Origin: Flavobacterium sp.
GTDB taxonomy: Bacteria; Bacteroidota; Bacteroidia; Flavobacteriales; Flavobacteriaceae
Direction of reading: 5' to 3'
Length of the DNA: 64,000 bases
NCBI RefSeq assembly: GCF_028689845.1
Contig: NZ_JAQVCH010000001.1
Span: forward strand, 124,001-188,000
Shown: positions 43,622 to 53,815 of the stretch, one piece after another
Position numbering within the stretch: the stretch's first letter is position 1
Layout of the letters: every line of letters starts with the position of its first letter
Position numbers and translations under genes: made by a program
The notes under the pieces: generated by a model
What the model was told of the DNA's origin: nothing
Databases searched by the model: none
What the model saw: the letters and a program-made list of their open reading frames with translations, nothing else

Positions 43622-44593
43622 TTATAATAATTTAATCGACTTGATAATCGATTCTAATTCGTGCATTAAATCTCTTTTAGCTTGTGATGGATTATAACAA
43701 AATCCTTCAATTACTAAAAAGCGGTTATTTTTTTTGTCTTTGATCGCATAATTGATAAATGGTCCCGCCATAAAATCATTTTTCAATTCCCAAGTTCCTT
43801 TGGTTTCGTATGTTTTTTTACCGTTTAAGTTCACAGTCGAAAAATAAGGTGAATAGGCTGCTTCTGTAATCATAAACGTATTTGGCAAGGTTCCTTCTAT
43901 GTGTTTTTCGCCTATCGAATCCCGCATGTGAATGATATTCAACAAGGTGTTTTCGTCTTTTTCTATGGTCGTAATCGGCACTTCATAAATTAAAATACTT
44001 GAATTTCCTGAGGTAAGTTCTTTTCGAATCCAAAAGAAATTTTTCTCTTCAATAATATACCGATAAGCCGTTGGTAGTTTTAAACTGGCTTTAAATGTCT
44101 TTTCAATTTTAGTATCGTTTAATAAAGATTTGTTGATTCGTCGTTGGTTTTCGGCAATATCCGTTTGTTTGAATTTGGCAATAATTTCATCTGAATGTTC
44201 TTCTAAAAGTTTTAGGATTTCAGAAATAGTAGAGCCCGAAATATGAGCCACATTTTGTGGTTTGGCAAATTCGTCTTTTTTTAATGCAAAGCCGTTATCT
44301 TCGTTTTTTAAAACCACCAAAATATTACGACTATTCGTCATGAAACCTTCAAATAGATTTGGTGCATATTGTTTGATAGTAAACAATGGTTCTTCTTGTG
44401 GTAAACCATCTACGGGAGCGGCAAATTTATTTCGAATGCTATCGCCTACTTCCCCATTCCACAATTGGTTGTCAATAATAACTGAAAGATGGTTGATTTT
44501 TCCAGACGAATCTTTATAAGCTGTTCCTGCGTTTTCTTCTTTACAAGAAATAAAAAAAAGAGCCACTAAAAAGAGAGAAAACATTTTTTTCAT
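43622..44593 (-). CDS. DUF4837 family lipoprotein
   Basis: 323 residues. Lipoprotein signal (LFFISC, Cys17, followed by KEENAG). The body matches DUF4837: HLSVIIDNQLWNGEVGDSIR near the start, EKNFFWIRKEL, and the C-terminal GPFINYAIKDKKNNRFLVIEG. A Bacteroidota-specific family of unknown role. It lies 30 nt downstream of the lytic transglycosylase gene and is probably cotranscribed with it. Confidence 0.88.
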   Translation of the reverse strand: MKKMFSLFLVALFFISCKEENAGTAYKDSSGKINHLSVIIDNQLWNGEVGDSIRNKFAAPVDGLPQEEPLFTIKQYAPNLFEGFMTNSRNILVVLKNEDNGFALKKDEFAKPQNVAHISGSTISEILKLLEEHSDEIIAKFKQTDIAENQRRINKSLLNDTKIEKTFKASLKLPTAYRYIIEEKNFFWIRKELTSGNSSILIYEVPITTIEKDENTLLNIIHMRDSIGEKHIEGTLPNTFMITEAAYSPYFSTVNLNGKKTYETKGTWELKNDFMAGPFINYAIKDKKNNRFLVIEGFCYNPSQAKRDLMHELESIIKSIKLL

Positions 44594-44622
44594 GATAGTC
44601 GATTAAGTGGAAATACTAAAAA

Positions 44623-46557
44623 TTATCCGCTAATTTTCAATTTCATTCCCGGTTGGATGTTACCACCGCTAATACCGTTCCACTTTTTTAAGTCGGATAC
44701 CGTAACGCCCTTAATTTTTTGAGAAATGCTATATAATGAATCACCTTTTTTAACCGTGTAGGTGTTTTCTTTCTTATATGTGATGTGTTTTTCTACTTTT
44801 GAATTTTTTACTTCGACAACAATTTCTTCTTTTTCAGGTTGCAAAATTCGAAGCGTACTGCCGGTTAAAATAGAAGAATCATCTAGTTCATTCCATTGTT
44901 TTAAATCTTCTAAAGAAACCTCATATTTTTTGGCGATGGTACTCAAGTTATCACCACTTTGTACAATGTATTCTTCAAAATTCTCAGTGGGCAGATTTGA
45001 AACAATTAAACTCGTTCCTAATTTGATGTTGTCATCCTCTAAATTATTCCATTCTTTTAAGTCTGCTTTTGTAACCTCATATTTTTGAGCAATAATAGAA
45101 AGGTTATCTCCTTTTACTACTAAATGGGTTTTTGCAGTATCTTTAATTTTTGCAGCTTTAGTCTTTATCGAATCGGCAGAAGCCACAACTGTTTTCGGTT
45201 TAACTTCCTCTTCTTTTTTAGGAGCCACGACTACGCGTTCTTCAGTAACAATTTTTAAGCTTTTTCCGGTGGTGATGGTATTAGAACGCAAATGATTCCA
45301 TTTTTTTAGTTCTGCTACAGAAACGCCATATTTATTAGAAATAAGCCCTAACGATTCCCCTCTTTTTACTTTATGGTATTTTGTTTTAGAAACAATTCCT
45401 GTGTTTTGAGCAACATCCGAAGAAGAATAAGGTCTTTCTCTTTTATCAAACTCATGTGCAGCATAAGCATAAATTTGACTTTCATTGGAAGTAAAAACAG
45501 CTATTTTGTCTAATGGGAGTCGTAAATAATGATTTTTATTAGCTTGATAAGGAACTAAATCTCTTTTGTATTGCGGATTTAAAAACCGAATTTGATCTTC
45601 AGAAATACTCAACAAATCAGACAGCTGCTTAAATGTCATTTTGTTTTTTACCATGATGGTATCGGTTTCAAAATGATTGACAATCGGCTTATTCGGTTTA
45701 ATTCCATGTTCTTTATGGAATTCAAAGACATACATCGTTGCAATAAAAGCAGGCACATATCCTTGTGTTTCTTTTGGTAAATAGGGACGAATATTCCAAT
45801 AATTCTGTTTACCGCCTGAGCGACGAATTGCTTTTGATACATTTCCTGGACCTGCGTTATAGGAAGCTAAAACCAAATCCCAATCGCCAAAAATAGCATA
45901 CATATTCACCATATATTGACACGCCGCTTCGGTTGCTTTAAGCATGTCGCTACGTTCGTCTGTATAAGTAGTAATGTCTAAATTATATTGTTTTCCGGTG
46001 GCATACATAAACTGCCATAAACCTGTTGCTCCTGCTTTAGAAACCGCTAACGGATTTAAAGCCGATTCCACAACCGCTAAATATTTTATTTCTAATGGCA
46101 CATTATATTTGGCCAATGACTCTTCGAATATTGGAAAATAATATTGCGATAGAGCCATTAAACGTTCATAAGCTCTACTTCTGTTTTTTAAATAGTGCTT
46201 GATAATGTTTTCTAAGCCTTGGTTATATTCAATATGAAAAGCCGATTTATCATCAAGAATCTTTAAACGTTGTTTTAATAATTCGGTAGAAAGTTCATAA
46301 TCAACTTTTGTATCAGGATTCAAATTTTCAATATCTGCAATCATTTCATTATATAAATCCTGATTGCTCAATTCGGTCATCCATCGTTCGTCTACACAAC
46401 TTGCAATTTCATGCTTTACAAACGTTTGCTTAATTGAATCAAGGTAAGAAAGCTTAACGTCTGCTGATTCTTTTATGCTAACCACCGTGCTTTCTTGAGC
46501 ATAAGTCAAGGAAGAAAAAAGGAACAAGGTGGCGAATGTGGTATTTCGTAAATTCAT
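44623..46557 (-). CDS. MltD-like lytic transglycosylase with four LysM domains
   Basis: 644 residues from the ATG at 46557 (MNLRNTTFATLFLFSSLTYA, a good signal peptide); a longer frame to 46620 has no signal peptide at its start. The SLT domain (about 145-270) has the catalytic Glu in VVESALNP and the motifs GATGLWQFM and ASYNAGPGNV. Four LysM peptidoglycan-binding domains lie at about 394, 477, 531 and 597 onward. It cleaves the glycan strand to 1,6-anhydro products in the periplasm. MltD of proteobacteria also joins an SLT domain to LysM repeats. Confidence 0.93.
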   Translation of the reverse strand: MNLRNTTFATLFLFSSLTYAQESTVVSIKESADVKLSYLDSIKQTFVKHEIASCVDERWMTELSNQDLYNEMIADIENLNPDTKVDYELSTELLKQRLKILDDKSAFHIEYNQGLENIIKHYLKNRSRAYERLMALSQYYFPIFEESLAKYNVPLEIKYLAVVESALNPLAVSKAGATGLWQFMYATGKQYNLDITTYTDERSDMLKATEAACQYMVNMYAIFGDWDLVLASYNAGPGNVSKAIRRSGGKQNYWNIRPYLPKETQGYVPAFIATMYVFEFHKEHGIKPNKPIVNHFETDTIMVKNKMTFKQLSDLLSISEDQIRFLNPQYKRDLVPYQANKNHYLRLPLDKIAVFTSNESQIYAYAAHEFDKRERPYSSSDVAQNTGIVSKTKYHKVKRGESLGLISNKYGVSVAELKKWNHLRSNTITTGKSLKIVTEERVVVAPKKEEEVKPKTVVASADSIKTKAAKIKDTAKTHLVVKGDNLSIIAQKYEVTKADLKEWNNLEDDNIKLGTSLIVSNLPTENFEEYIVQSGDNLSTIAKKYEVSLEDLKQWNELDDSSILTGSTLRILQPEKEEIVVEVKNSKVEKHITYKKENTYTVKKGDSLYSISQKIKGVTVSDLKKWNGISGGNIQPGMKLKISG

Positions 46558-46601
46558 TGGTTTAAGTAATCTTTTATTTATCAAGTCTTTATACGCATAT
46601 G

Positions 46602-46609
46602 CAAACATA
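46602..46609 (-). promoter_or_regulatory. Candidate -7 box for the lytic transglycosylase
   Basis: Reads TATGTTTG on the minus strand, 44 nt before the ATG at 46557 and inside the 98-nt gap after pgk. Confidence 0.4.
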
Positions 46610-46655
46610 ATTATATACAACGATAACTGTTGTTTATTTATTGTTAAAAGTGATT

Positions 46656-47843
46656 TTATTCTAAAATTGCCGCAATTCCTGGTAGCGTTCTTCCTTCTAA
46701 CATTTCTAACATCGCTCCGCCACCAGTAGAAACATAGCTCATTTTGTCTTCTAAGCCAAATTGTTTTACTGCCGCGACAGAATCGCCGCCGCCCACTAAA
46801 GAAAATGCTCCATTAGCTGTTGCTTCTGCAATATATTGACCTAAAGCAATGGTTCCGTGTGCAAATTTTTCCATTTCAAAAACACCTAACGGACCATTCC
46901 ATAAAATGGTTTTTGAGTTCATAATGACGTCTTTGAAATTTTCTAGCGACTTTGGACCCGCATCTAAACCTTGCCATCCGTCAGGAATTTCTCGCACATC
47001 AATCACTTGGGTGTCCGCATCATTAGAAAATGAATTGGCGGCAACCACATCCATTGGTATATGAACTTGTACGTTTTTTTCTTTCGCTAAATGCAAAATA
47101 TCTAAGGCCAATTGTAATTTATCATCTTCACAAATAGAATTTCCGATGGATCCGCCCAAGGCTTTAATGAACGTAAACGTCATTCCTCCACCAATAATCA
47201 TGTGGTCTACTTTGTCTAAAATATTTTCTATTACTGTAATTTTCGACGATACTTTTGATCCTCCTAAAATTGCAGTAACGGGTTTTACACTATTGTTTAA
47301 TACTCGATTTAAACTGTCAATTTCTTTAGCCAAAAGCAACCCGAAACATTTATGATTTGGAAAAAACTGAGCGATAATCGTAGTAGAGGCATGAGCTCGG
47401 TGAGCTGTTCCAAAAGCATCATTGACATAAATATCACCTAAAGAGGCTAGTTTTTTAGCAAATTCCACGTCACCAGCTTCTTCTTCTTTATAAAAACGCA
47501 GGTTTTCAAGCAGTAATACTTCGCCTGGTTTTAAGTTTTTAGCAGCATTTTCTGCTACTTCGCCTATGCAATCGGCTACAAATTGAACTGGAACGCCTAG
47601 GACTTCACGCACGGAATCCACAATATGTTTTAAAGAATATTTTTCTTCTTTTCCTTTTGGTCTTCCTAAATGCGACATTAAAATAACGCTACCGCCATCG
47701 GCTAAAATTTTATCAATCGTAGGTTTTGCTGCTTCAATGCGATTGGCATCGGTCACTTTAAAATTTTCGTCTAAAGGCACGTTAAAATCAACTCGGATTA
47801 AGGCTTTTTTATCTTTAAAGTTAAAATCAGAAAGGGTTTTCAT
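46656..47843 (-). CDS. pgk: Phosphoglycerate kinase
   Basis: 395 residues, the normal length. Converts 1,3-bisphosphoglycerate and ADP to 3-phosphoglycerate and ATP in glycolysis. Signatures: RVDFNVPLD (about 17-25), SHLGRPKG, the nucleotide site [11 protein letters not shown] and the C-terminal [13 protein letters not shown] and [13 protein letters not shown]. Confidence 0.98.
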   Translation of the reverse strand: MKTLSDFNFKDKKALIRVDFNVPLDENFKVTDANRIEAAKPTIDKILADGGSVILMSHLGRPKGKEEKYSLKHIVDSVREVLGVPVQFVADCIGEVAENAAKNLKPGEVLLLENLRFYKEEEAGDVEFAKKLASLGDIYVNDAFGTAHRAHASTTIIAQFFPNHKCFGLLLAKEIDSLNRVLNNSVKPVTAILGGSKVSSKITVIENILDKVDHMIIGGGMTFTFIKALGGSIGNSICEDDKLQLALDILHLAKEKNVQVHIPMDVVAANSFSNDADTQVIDVREIPDGWQGLDAGPKSLENFKDVIMNSKTILWNGPLGVFEMEKFAHGTIALGQYIAEATANGAFSLVGGGDSVAAVKQFGLEDKMSYVSTGGGAMLEMLEGRTLPGIAAILE

Positions 47844-47879
47844 GTTTTATATTTTTAAGTCGTTTGTCTGTATTTTTTA

Positions 47880-47887
47880 CAAATATA
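47880..47887 (-). promoter_or_regulatory. -7 box for pgk
   Basis: Reads TATATTTG on the minus strand, 36 nt before the pgk ATG. Confidence 0.5.
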
Positions 47888-47930
47888 ACAGATTAAAATT
47901 TGCTAAAATTTGATATAAATCAGGTTTTGA

Positions 47931-49688
47931 TTATTTTTCGATATTGACAATCAATATCCATAATTCTTCTGTAAAAGTATTGTTTAGTTTATTCTGTTGC
48001 AATGCTTCTGCAGCCTCTCGGCTATTGACAAAGTCCAAATAAACATACATAAAATTATTTTCGGGATTCGTAAAATAATTCGGATTGAGTCCTTCATCGC
48101 GTAAACGCATCATAAATTTAGCTGCGTTTACCCGTTCGTTAAATACATTGGCGACTAAATAATAACCTTTTGGAACATCAATATTATTTAGGATTTGAAC
48201 CGATTTAGAAAAAGGTTCTACCATTGGTTTGGGTTTATCCGTTGTTTTTTTAGGTTGCGGAACTTGAACCACTTTTGTTTCGGCTTCCTTTTTTGTGGGT
48301 TGACTCGCTTTAATTGGAACTATCGTTTCTTTACTTGGCAAAGGCGTTGGTTTTTCAACGGTTTTAGTTTGTGTGGCCAGCGGTTTTTCAGCTGGCTGAA
48401 TGACTTCTTTTACTGCTGTAGGTGCTGGCATCGTCACTTCTTCTGCTTTTGCAACAATTTCTTTGTTTGTTTTTTTGTCTATCAGTTTAAATTTCTTGTC
48501 TTCATACACTAATTTGGTTGTATCTGCCGGTTCGTCAAACTGAATAGGAGATGGTTTTACTTCAAGTGTTAACGCACAATGAAATAGGTAAAAAACATCG
48601 CCCGAAGATTTAAATCGAATTCGAGCATCTGTTGCTTTGTTTCCAATTTTTGAATTTTTTGGATTATATAATGTGGTCAATAAAGCATCATAACCGAGTG
48701 TGTTTTTACTGTCGGGAATGCGATAGCGAAAATCTTCATCTTCTATCGTAATGGTACTATCAAAGAAATTACTGTATTTTCTGGTCAATGTTTTAATGTT
48801 GGAAAGACTTGGGTTTGTTGACGAGCTAAACATCAACAAATCGCCATCCACATTTAAATCGCCTTCTAAAGCAGAGCAAGCTAATTTAACAACCACATCG
48901 CCTTCTGCTTTGGTTTCAAAATTTTTAAAAAAGATATCAATACTGTTGCTTGAAGCTCCACCAAATCCATCATGAGAGGTAATATACTTTTCAGACATGG
49001 ATAAATCTTCATACACAAAAAGAATTGTCCAACCTGCGGCAGATCCACCAATCAGTGTTCCTTGCGTTGCTTTAACATTGGCAACGGTATAAAATCCAAA
49101 CGGATTTTCTAATTCTTTTACATAATCGGTGATGTCGGCATAAACAGCATAAGGAGCCACTTCTTTAAAATTTTTATCTTTGATTCCGTCAAAAATAACT
49201 TCACCTTTAATGGGTTGATAATCATTTTTTGTGGGAAATTTTATAAGGATTTCATCAAAAGCATGTCTCTCTTTATCAAAAGCAACAAATTTATCTTCTC
49301 CTTTTTTGTAGCCACTTTCAAATTTATAAGTCGCCGACCAATATAAACCGGCATAAATAATTTTTTTTGTTTCTTCTTTTTTTAGAAAAAGTGCCGCACT
49401 ACTCGAAGAAAAGGTTTCTTCAACATTGTCAATGTCAATGTATTCCATGTCCATTTCATCATTAGATGGCGTTTCAAATGATTTTTCGTTAAATGGCATG
49501 TTTGTCGAATTTTTCCGATCAATTCTATTAAGAATAGAATTCGCAATAATAGTCATGTCTCCTTTTACATTTGCTTTATATCGCTCTTTAAAGGGTGTTA
49601 CTAACTGTGCGTGACTCCAACCGGAGAAAATAAAAAAAACAACTAAAAGTATGCTTTTACAACTTTTCAGATTCATATACTTCCTCAT
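47931..49688 (-). CDS. Secreted protein with adhesin-like domain and SPOR-like C-terminus
   Basis: 585 residues; an in-frame ATG at 49676 (MNLKSCKSILL) would drop four residues and gives an equally good signal peptide. The N-terminal half (about 30-380) is beta-rich with KKIIYAGLYWSATY, GWTILFVYED and SHDGFGGASS, resembling surface adhesin/DUF3344-type domains. A Pro/Lys/Thr-rich linker (about 400-500) leads to a C-terminal SPOR-like domain (GYYLVANVFNERVNAAKFMMRLRDEG), which should bind peptidoglycan. A cell-wall-associated protein; precise role unknown. Confidence 0.7.
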   Translation of the reverse strand: MRKYMNLKSCKSILLVVFFIFSGWSHAQLVTPFKERYKANVKGDMTIIANSILNRIDRKNSTNMPFNEKSFETPSNDEMDMEYIDIDNVEETFSSSSAALFLKKEETKKIIYAGLYWSATYKFESGYKKGEDKFVAFDKERHAFDEILIKFPTKNDYQPIKGEVIFDGIKDKNFKEVAPYAVYADITDYVKELENPFGFYTVANVKATQGTLIGGSAAGWTILFVYEDLSMSEKYITSHDGFGGASSNSIDIFFKNFETKAEGDVVVKLACSALEGDLNVDGDLLMFSSSTNPSLSNIKTLTRKYSNFFDSTITIEDEDFRYRIPDSKNTLGYDALLTTLYNPKNSKIGNKATDARIRFKSSGDVFYLFHCALTLEVKPSPIQFDEPADTTKLVYEDKKFKLIDKKTNKEIVAKAEEVTMPAPTAVKEVIQPAEKPLATQTKTVEKPTPLPSKETIVPIKASQPTKKEAETKVVQVPQPKKTTDKPKPMVEPFSKSVQILNNIDVPKGYYLVANVFNERVNAAKFMMRLRDEGLNPNYFTNPENNFMYVYLDFVNSREAAEALQQNKLNNTFTEELWILIVNIEK

Positions 49689-49729
49689 TATGAATAATAT
49701 AAACCGTGGCGTTTATACAATTTTGGCCA

Positions 49730-49737
49730 CAAAGGTA
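49730..49737 (-). promoter_or_regulatory. -7 box for the SPOR-type gene
   Basis: Reads TACCTTTG on the minus strand, 41 nt before the ATG at 49688. Confidence 0.5.
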
Positions 49738-49885
49738 AGAAAGGCGAACGAGAATAAATTAATTTTTAGCCATTAAAGTAAGAAAATAAGGTGTTTTTGA
49801 ATACATGGAAAAGAATTTGATTATTTGATTAGAATTTGAGACAAAAACTATTAAATCTTCCTCTTTTTTCAGGTAAAAAATAGTT

Positions 49886-49893
49886 TATATTTG
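49886..49893 (+). promoter_or_regulatory. -7 box for holB
   Basis: TATATTTG, 4 nt before the holB ATG at 49898, which implies a very short or absent 5' leader. Confidence 0.5.
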
Positions 49894-49897
49894 CGTT

Positions 49898-51046
49898 ATG
49901 CAGTTTTCAGAGATTATCGGACAAGAGCATCTTAAAAGCCATTTGATGCAAAGTATTCAATTGGGAAGAATTCCACATGCACAACTATTTGTAGGTCCCG
50001 AAGGTTCAGGCACTTTACCGATGGCCATTGCTTATGCCCAATATTTGTTGTGTGCCAATACCGGATCAGAAAATTCGGGAGGAAATGAGGCGTGTAATTT
50101 AAAATTCAATCATTTTGGTCATCCTGATTTACATTTTATTTTTCCAACAGTTACAACAGAAGATGTAAAAAAGAAACCTAAAAGCATGGATTTCGGAAAG
50201 GAATGGCGAGAATTTTTGAATCAAAATTATTACGGCAGTTTATTTGATTGGTATAAAATATTAGACGTTAAAAACAAACAAGGTGAAATTAGAGTAGACG
50301 ACGCTCAAGAAATTTTACGGCTATTTTCTTTAAAATCGTATGAAGGTGGCTATAAAGTCATGATTATTTGGATGGCCGAAAAATTAAATATTGAGGCGTC
50401 TAATAAACTACTCAAAATTTTAGAAGAGCCTAATGACAAAACGGTTTTTATTTTGATCACTGAAAACGAAGAAGATTTGATACAAACCATTCGTTCGCGT
50501 TGCCAACTACTAGAGTTCAACCGCCTACCCGAACAATTAATTGCGGATGCCTTAGTATCACGTCAAAAACTAGATTCAAAAGAAGCTTTGAAGATTGCTC
50601 ATCAAGCTCAAGGAAATTATAACAAAGCCTTAAAATTACTAAGCGATAATGACGAAGAATTGCCTTTTGAACAATGGTTTGTCATTTGGGTTCGTGCTGC
50701 CTTTAAAGCGAAAGGAAATGCTGCTGCTATTCATGAATTAATTGAATGGAGTGAGGAGATTGCCAAAATTGGTCGAGAAGCCCAAAAGAAATTTTTGACG
50801 TATTGTTTAGAAATGTTTCGCCAAGCGTTATTATTAAATTATCAAGCTACGGAATTGGTTTATTTAGAACCAAAAGTGGAAAAATTCAAACTAGAAAACT
50901 TTGCTCCGTTTGTCAATGGAAACAATATTATAGCGATTTATCAAGAATTGAATGATGCCATTTATCACATTGAACGCAATGGCAATGCAAAAATAATTTT
51001 AACGGATTTGTCTATCAAACTGACTCGTTTAATTCATAAAAAATAA
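49898..51046 (+). CDS. holB: DNA polymerase III delta' subunit
   Basis: 382 residues. Clamp-loader subunit: FSEIIGQEHLKSHLMQSI, PHAQLFVGPEGSG, DDAQEILRLFSLKSYEGGYKVMII and NKLLKILEEPNDKTVFILIT with RSRCQLLEF. The P-loop is degenerate (GPEGSGTLPMA), as expected for a delta' subunit that need not hydrolyse ATP. A DoxX gene follows after 4 nt. Confidence 0.92.
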   Translation: MQFSEIIGQEHLKSHLMQSIQLGRIPHAQLFVGPEGSGTLPMAIAYAQYLLCANTGSENSGGNEACNLKFNHFGHPDLHFIFPTVTTEDVKKKPKSMDFGKEWREFLNQNYYGSLFDWYKILDVKNKQGEIRVDDAQEILRLFSLKSYEGGYKVMIIWMAEKLNIEASNKLLKILEEPNDKTVFILITENEEDLIQTIRSRCQLLEFNRLPEQLIADALVSRQKLDSKEALKIAHQAQGNYNKALKLLSDNDEELPFEQWFVIWVRAAFKAKGNAAAIHELIEWSEEIAKIGREAQKKFLTYCLEMFRQALLLNYQATELVYLEPKVEKFKLENFAPFVNGNNIIAIYQELNDAIYHIERNGNAKIILTDLSIKLTRLIHKK

Positions 51047-51050
51047 CCCC

Positions 51051-51434
51051 ATGAATAATCCTGCTTCTTTTTTTATCTTATTATTGTTAACTATTACTTA
51101 TTTGCAATCTAGCTATGATAAATTATTCTATTGGAAAGACAACGTCAATTGGTTAAACAGTCATTTTTCGAAAACATTTTTAAAAAATAGCGTGCCGTTT
51201 GTCTTGGCTGTAATTTTAATTTTAGAATTAATTACGGGTATTTTGGCTATTGCAGGGATGGTTCAACTGCTTTATAATGGTGAACGCGTTTACGGATTTT
51301 ATGCTGCCGTATTGAGTTGTATTATTTTGGCTCTCTTGCTTTTTGGCCAACGATTAGCGAAAGATTACGATGGAGCTCGAACAATTGTTATCTACTATAT
51401 TCCTTCTGTTTTAGCAGTGTTTTGGTTGAATTAA
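51051..51434 (+). CDS. DoxX-like small membrane protein
   Basis: 127 residues with four predicted transmembrane helices and the DoxX-type pattern YLQSSYDKLFYWKDNVNWL, then FVLAVILILELITGILAI. Function unclear in most members. It is coupled to holB by a 4-nt gap and its stop codon directly abuts the stop of the converging helicase gene. Confidence 0.75.
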   Translation: MNNPASFFILLLLTITYLQSSYDKLFYWKDNVNWLNSHFSKTFLKNSVPFVLAVILILELITGILAIAGMVQLLYNGERVYGFYAAVLSCIILALLLFGQRLAKDYDGARTIVIYYIPSVLAVFWLN

Positions 51435-53705
51435 TTAGTTTAAACTCGCTTTAAACAAACGCAATTCATCCCATGTGAATCGGTCGCCAACTTGTTCTTT
51501 TAAGCTATTTAAGCTTTCTTCTTTGTAGCCATAGAAAGCTTCCGTAAGTTGTTCTATCTTATCGCCTGGCATTACTTCTTGAATTTCAATTGTTCCTGCT
51601 TGAATTAATTTGCCCAAATGACCATAGATGGTTTGAGTGGTTAGCAATCGTATTTTTGCAATTTCGGAAATGGTTTTTTGTTGTTGCCACAATTCTAACG
51701 TTTCTTGCAACGTTGATTTTTTATCTGTTTTAGCTTTTTTCTTTTTCGGTAAATAATCGTACTGATTTTCTAACTCATCTTCTATTAAATCTTGATTAAC
51801 CTTTTTAAAATGAGCTAGCACTTCGTTTAATTTTTCTGTTTTATAGAAGCGAATCGTGTCTGAAGAAAGGTTTACTTTATTGATTTCATCACCATTCATC
51901 ATTGTTTTTAAAAGCTTAACCGCTTTTAATAATCGCAAAATAGTGGTGGTTAATTTTTCTTCTAAATCATATAGTTCTTGATAATATTCTTTCACCCGTT
52001 TAATCCGTTTGATTTCTTCCATTTTGAATAATAAATCAAACAAAATCTGGTCTAACTTCGGATAAAAATAAGCATAAGCAGCTGCCAAACGTTCTTCTAT
52101 AAAAGAATAAGAAACGGTTTCGGCCAAAAACAAACGGTCTAATTGTATCCTAAATTTTTTGGAAGGTTCTACTAATTCACTGATGAGTTGTTCTTGTGCT
52201 TCTGCCCATTTCTGATGTTTTGTTTTCTCAGACTTTTCTGTATTTTCAAGATAACTAAAGCGGTGATTTCGCCATTCTTGAGCTAAGTTTACCCAATCAA
52301 AACTATTTTTAATGTACTGATGAATAAACTGTTTAGTTCCGTGTTGTAACGATTCGATTATTTTTTGTTCATCTGCTTTATTTTCAGCATATTGCATAAC
52401 ATTCTCATCATTAGAAATGCCATTCATTTGAATGGGTTTTAACAAAATCAAACCGTCTAATGAACGAAGTCGCGACAACGCCACATAGGCTTGACCAGGT
52501 AAAAACACTTGAGAAACATCTAAAACCGCTTTCTCAAAAGTGAGTCCTTGACTTTTATGTACCGTAATAGCCCATGCTAATTTGATAGGATAATGCACAA
52601 AAGTTCCAATTACTTCTTCATCAATTTCTTTGGTAGTGGCATTTACCGAATAGCGAATGTTTTTCCATTCGTATTTTTCTACTTCAATGGTTTTATTTTC
52701 TTCTGGGAAAAAAACTAATATTTCGGCTTCAGAAAGTGATTTGATAAAGCCCATTTTTCCGTTGAAATATTTTTTTTCTGGCGACAAATCGTTTTTAATA
52801 AACATAATTTGAGCCCCTACTTTCAATTCTAAAACCGCTTCTACTGGATAAATTTTTTCTGGAAAATCAGCTAAGATTTCTGCTTTATAATAACGTGCTT
52901 TTTCTGAAATTTCATTTAAAGAAGCATAATTTAACTGATCTGCTTTGGCATTATGCGTGGTTAGGGTGATGTAACCTTTATTCTTTTTAAGGTCAAAATC
53001 AGGCTGTACAAACTGGTTTAAAAGTGTAACATCAAGTTGCGATACTTGATTATTTCTCAAGTTATTCAAAACCCCAATAAAACGCTCGTCAGATTGTCTG
53101 AATATTTTAGATAACTCTACATATAAGGGCGGTTGTTCCTGAATAACGCGAGCATTAAAAAAGAAAATACCCCGGTAATAATTGCGTAACGTTTGCCATT
53201 CTTCGTTTTTGACAACCGGAGGCAATTGCTGTAAATCACCAATAAAAAGCAATTGAACTCCGCCAAAAGGAACATCATTTTTTCGAATTTTTCGTAAAGT
53301 AAAATCAATGGCGTCTAATAAATCAGCTCGTAACATACTCACTTCATCGATAATCAAAAGTTCCATGTTTTGGAGTACATTTTTCTTTTGACCACTCATC
53401 TTAAAGTGTTTAACGATCGTATTTTTAGTTTCGAATTTTTGATAATTGGAAATCGAAACGGAGGCTTGATATTCGGGAATAAATCCGCAAAGCGGCAGTT
53501 GAAACATTGAGTGAATAGTGACTCCGCCCGCATTTAAAGCGGCAATTCCTGTAGGAGCTACTACTACGGTGTTTTTGTGCGTAGTCTCAATAATTATACG
53601 TAATAAAGTCGTTTTCCCAGTTCCAGCTTTTCCCGTAAGGAAAATAGATTGTTGCGTTTGATTGATGAACTGAAGAACATGGCGTGCATCTTTTGTAATT
53701 TCCAT
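51435..53705 (-). CDS. PIF1/RecD-like helicase with C-terminal HTH
   Basis: 756 residues. Walker A FLTGKAGTGKTTLLR (about 20-34), VVAPTGIAALNAGG, Walker B LLIIDEVSML (about 114-123), GDLQQLPPV, and motif V/VI AITVHKSQGLTFEKA and QAYVALSRLRS form a full superfamily 1B helicase. The last about 300 residues are helical and end in a winged or helix-turn-helix segment (KTISEIAKIRLLTTQTIYGHLGKLI) of the HTH_40 type. Likely acts on replication intermediates or structured DNA. Confidence 0.9.
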   Translation of the reverse strand: MEITKDARHVLQFINQTQQSIFLTGKAGTGKTTLLRIIIETTHKNTVVVAPTGIAALNAGGVTIHSMFQLPLCGFIPEYQASVSISNYQKFETKNTIVKHFKMSGQKKNVLQNMELLIIDEVSMLRADLLDAIDFTLRKIRKNDVPFGGVQLLFIGDLQQLPPVVKNEEWQTLRNYYRGIFFFNARVIQEQPPLYVELSKIFRQSDERFIGVLNNLRNNQVSQLDVTLLNQFVQPDFDLKKNKGYITLTTHNAKADQLNYASLNEISEKARYYKAEILADFPEKIYPVEAVLELKVGAQIMFIKNDLSPEKKYFNGKMGFIKSLSEAEILVFFPEENKTIEVEKYEWKNIRYSVNATTKEIDEEVIGTFVHYPIKLAWAITVHKSQGLTFEKAVLDVSQVFLPGQAYVALSRLRSLDGLILLKPIQMNGISNDENVMQYAENKADEQKIIESLQHGTKQFIHQYIKNSFDWVNLAQEWRNHRFSYLENTEKSEKTKHQKWAEAQEQLISELVEPSKKFRIQLDRLFLAETVSYSFIEERLAAAYAYFYPKLDQILFDLLFKMEEIKRIKRVKEYYQELYDLEEKLTTTILRLLKAVKLLKTMMNGDEINKVNLSSDTIRFYKTEKLNEVLAHFKKVNQDLIEDELENQYDYLPKKKKAKTDKKSTLQETLELWQQQKTISEIAKIRLLTTQTIYGHLGKLIQAGTIEIQEVMPGDKIEQLTEAFYGYKEESLNSLKEQVGDRFTWDELRLFKASLN

Positions 53706-53768
53706 TTGGCGTTTAATTTAAGAAGTGAAAATACAAAAATTTATGTAATAGCAAAAAAAGAAATAAAA

Positions 53769-53793
53769 AAAACCTCTCGCTTGGAGAGGTTTT
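53769..53793. terminator. Bidirectional intrinsic terminator
   Basis: AAAACCTCTC/GAGAGGTTTT, a perfect 10-bp stem with a 5-nt loop, flanked by an A-run on the left that reads as a T-tract on the minus strand. It closes the OmpH-like gene (stop at 53816). Confidence 0.88.
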
Positions 53794-53815
53794 AAACAAT
53801 GAATTGGTTTTTTTA

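Noticed and set aside
49898-51046. Degenerate Walker A as a sign of a broken clamp-loader gene
   Set aside because: delta' subunits normally have a modified P-loop; the frame is complete and of normal length.
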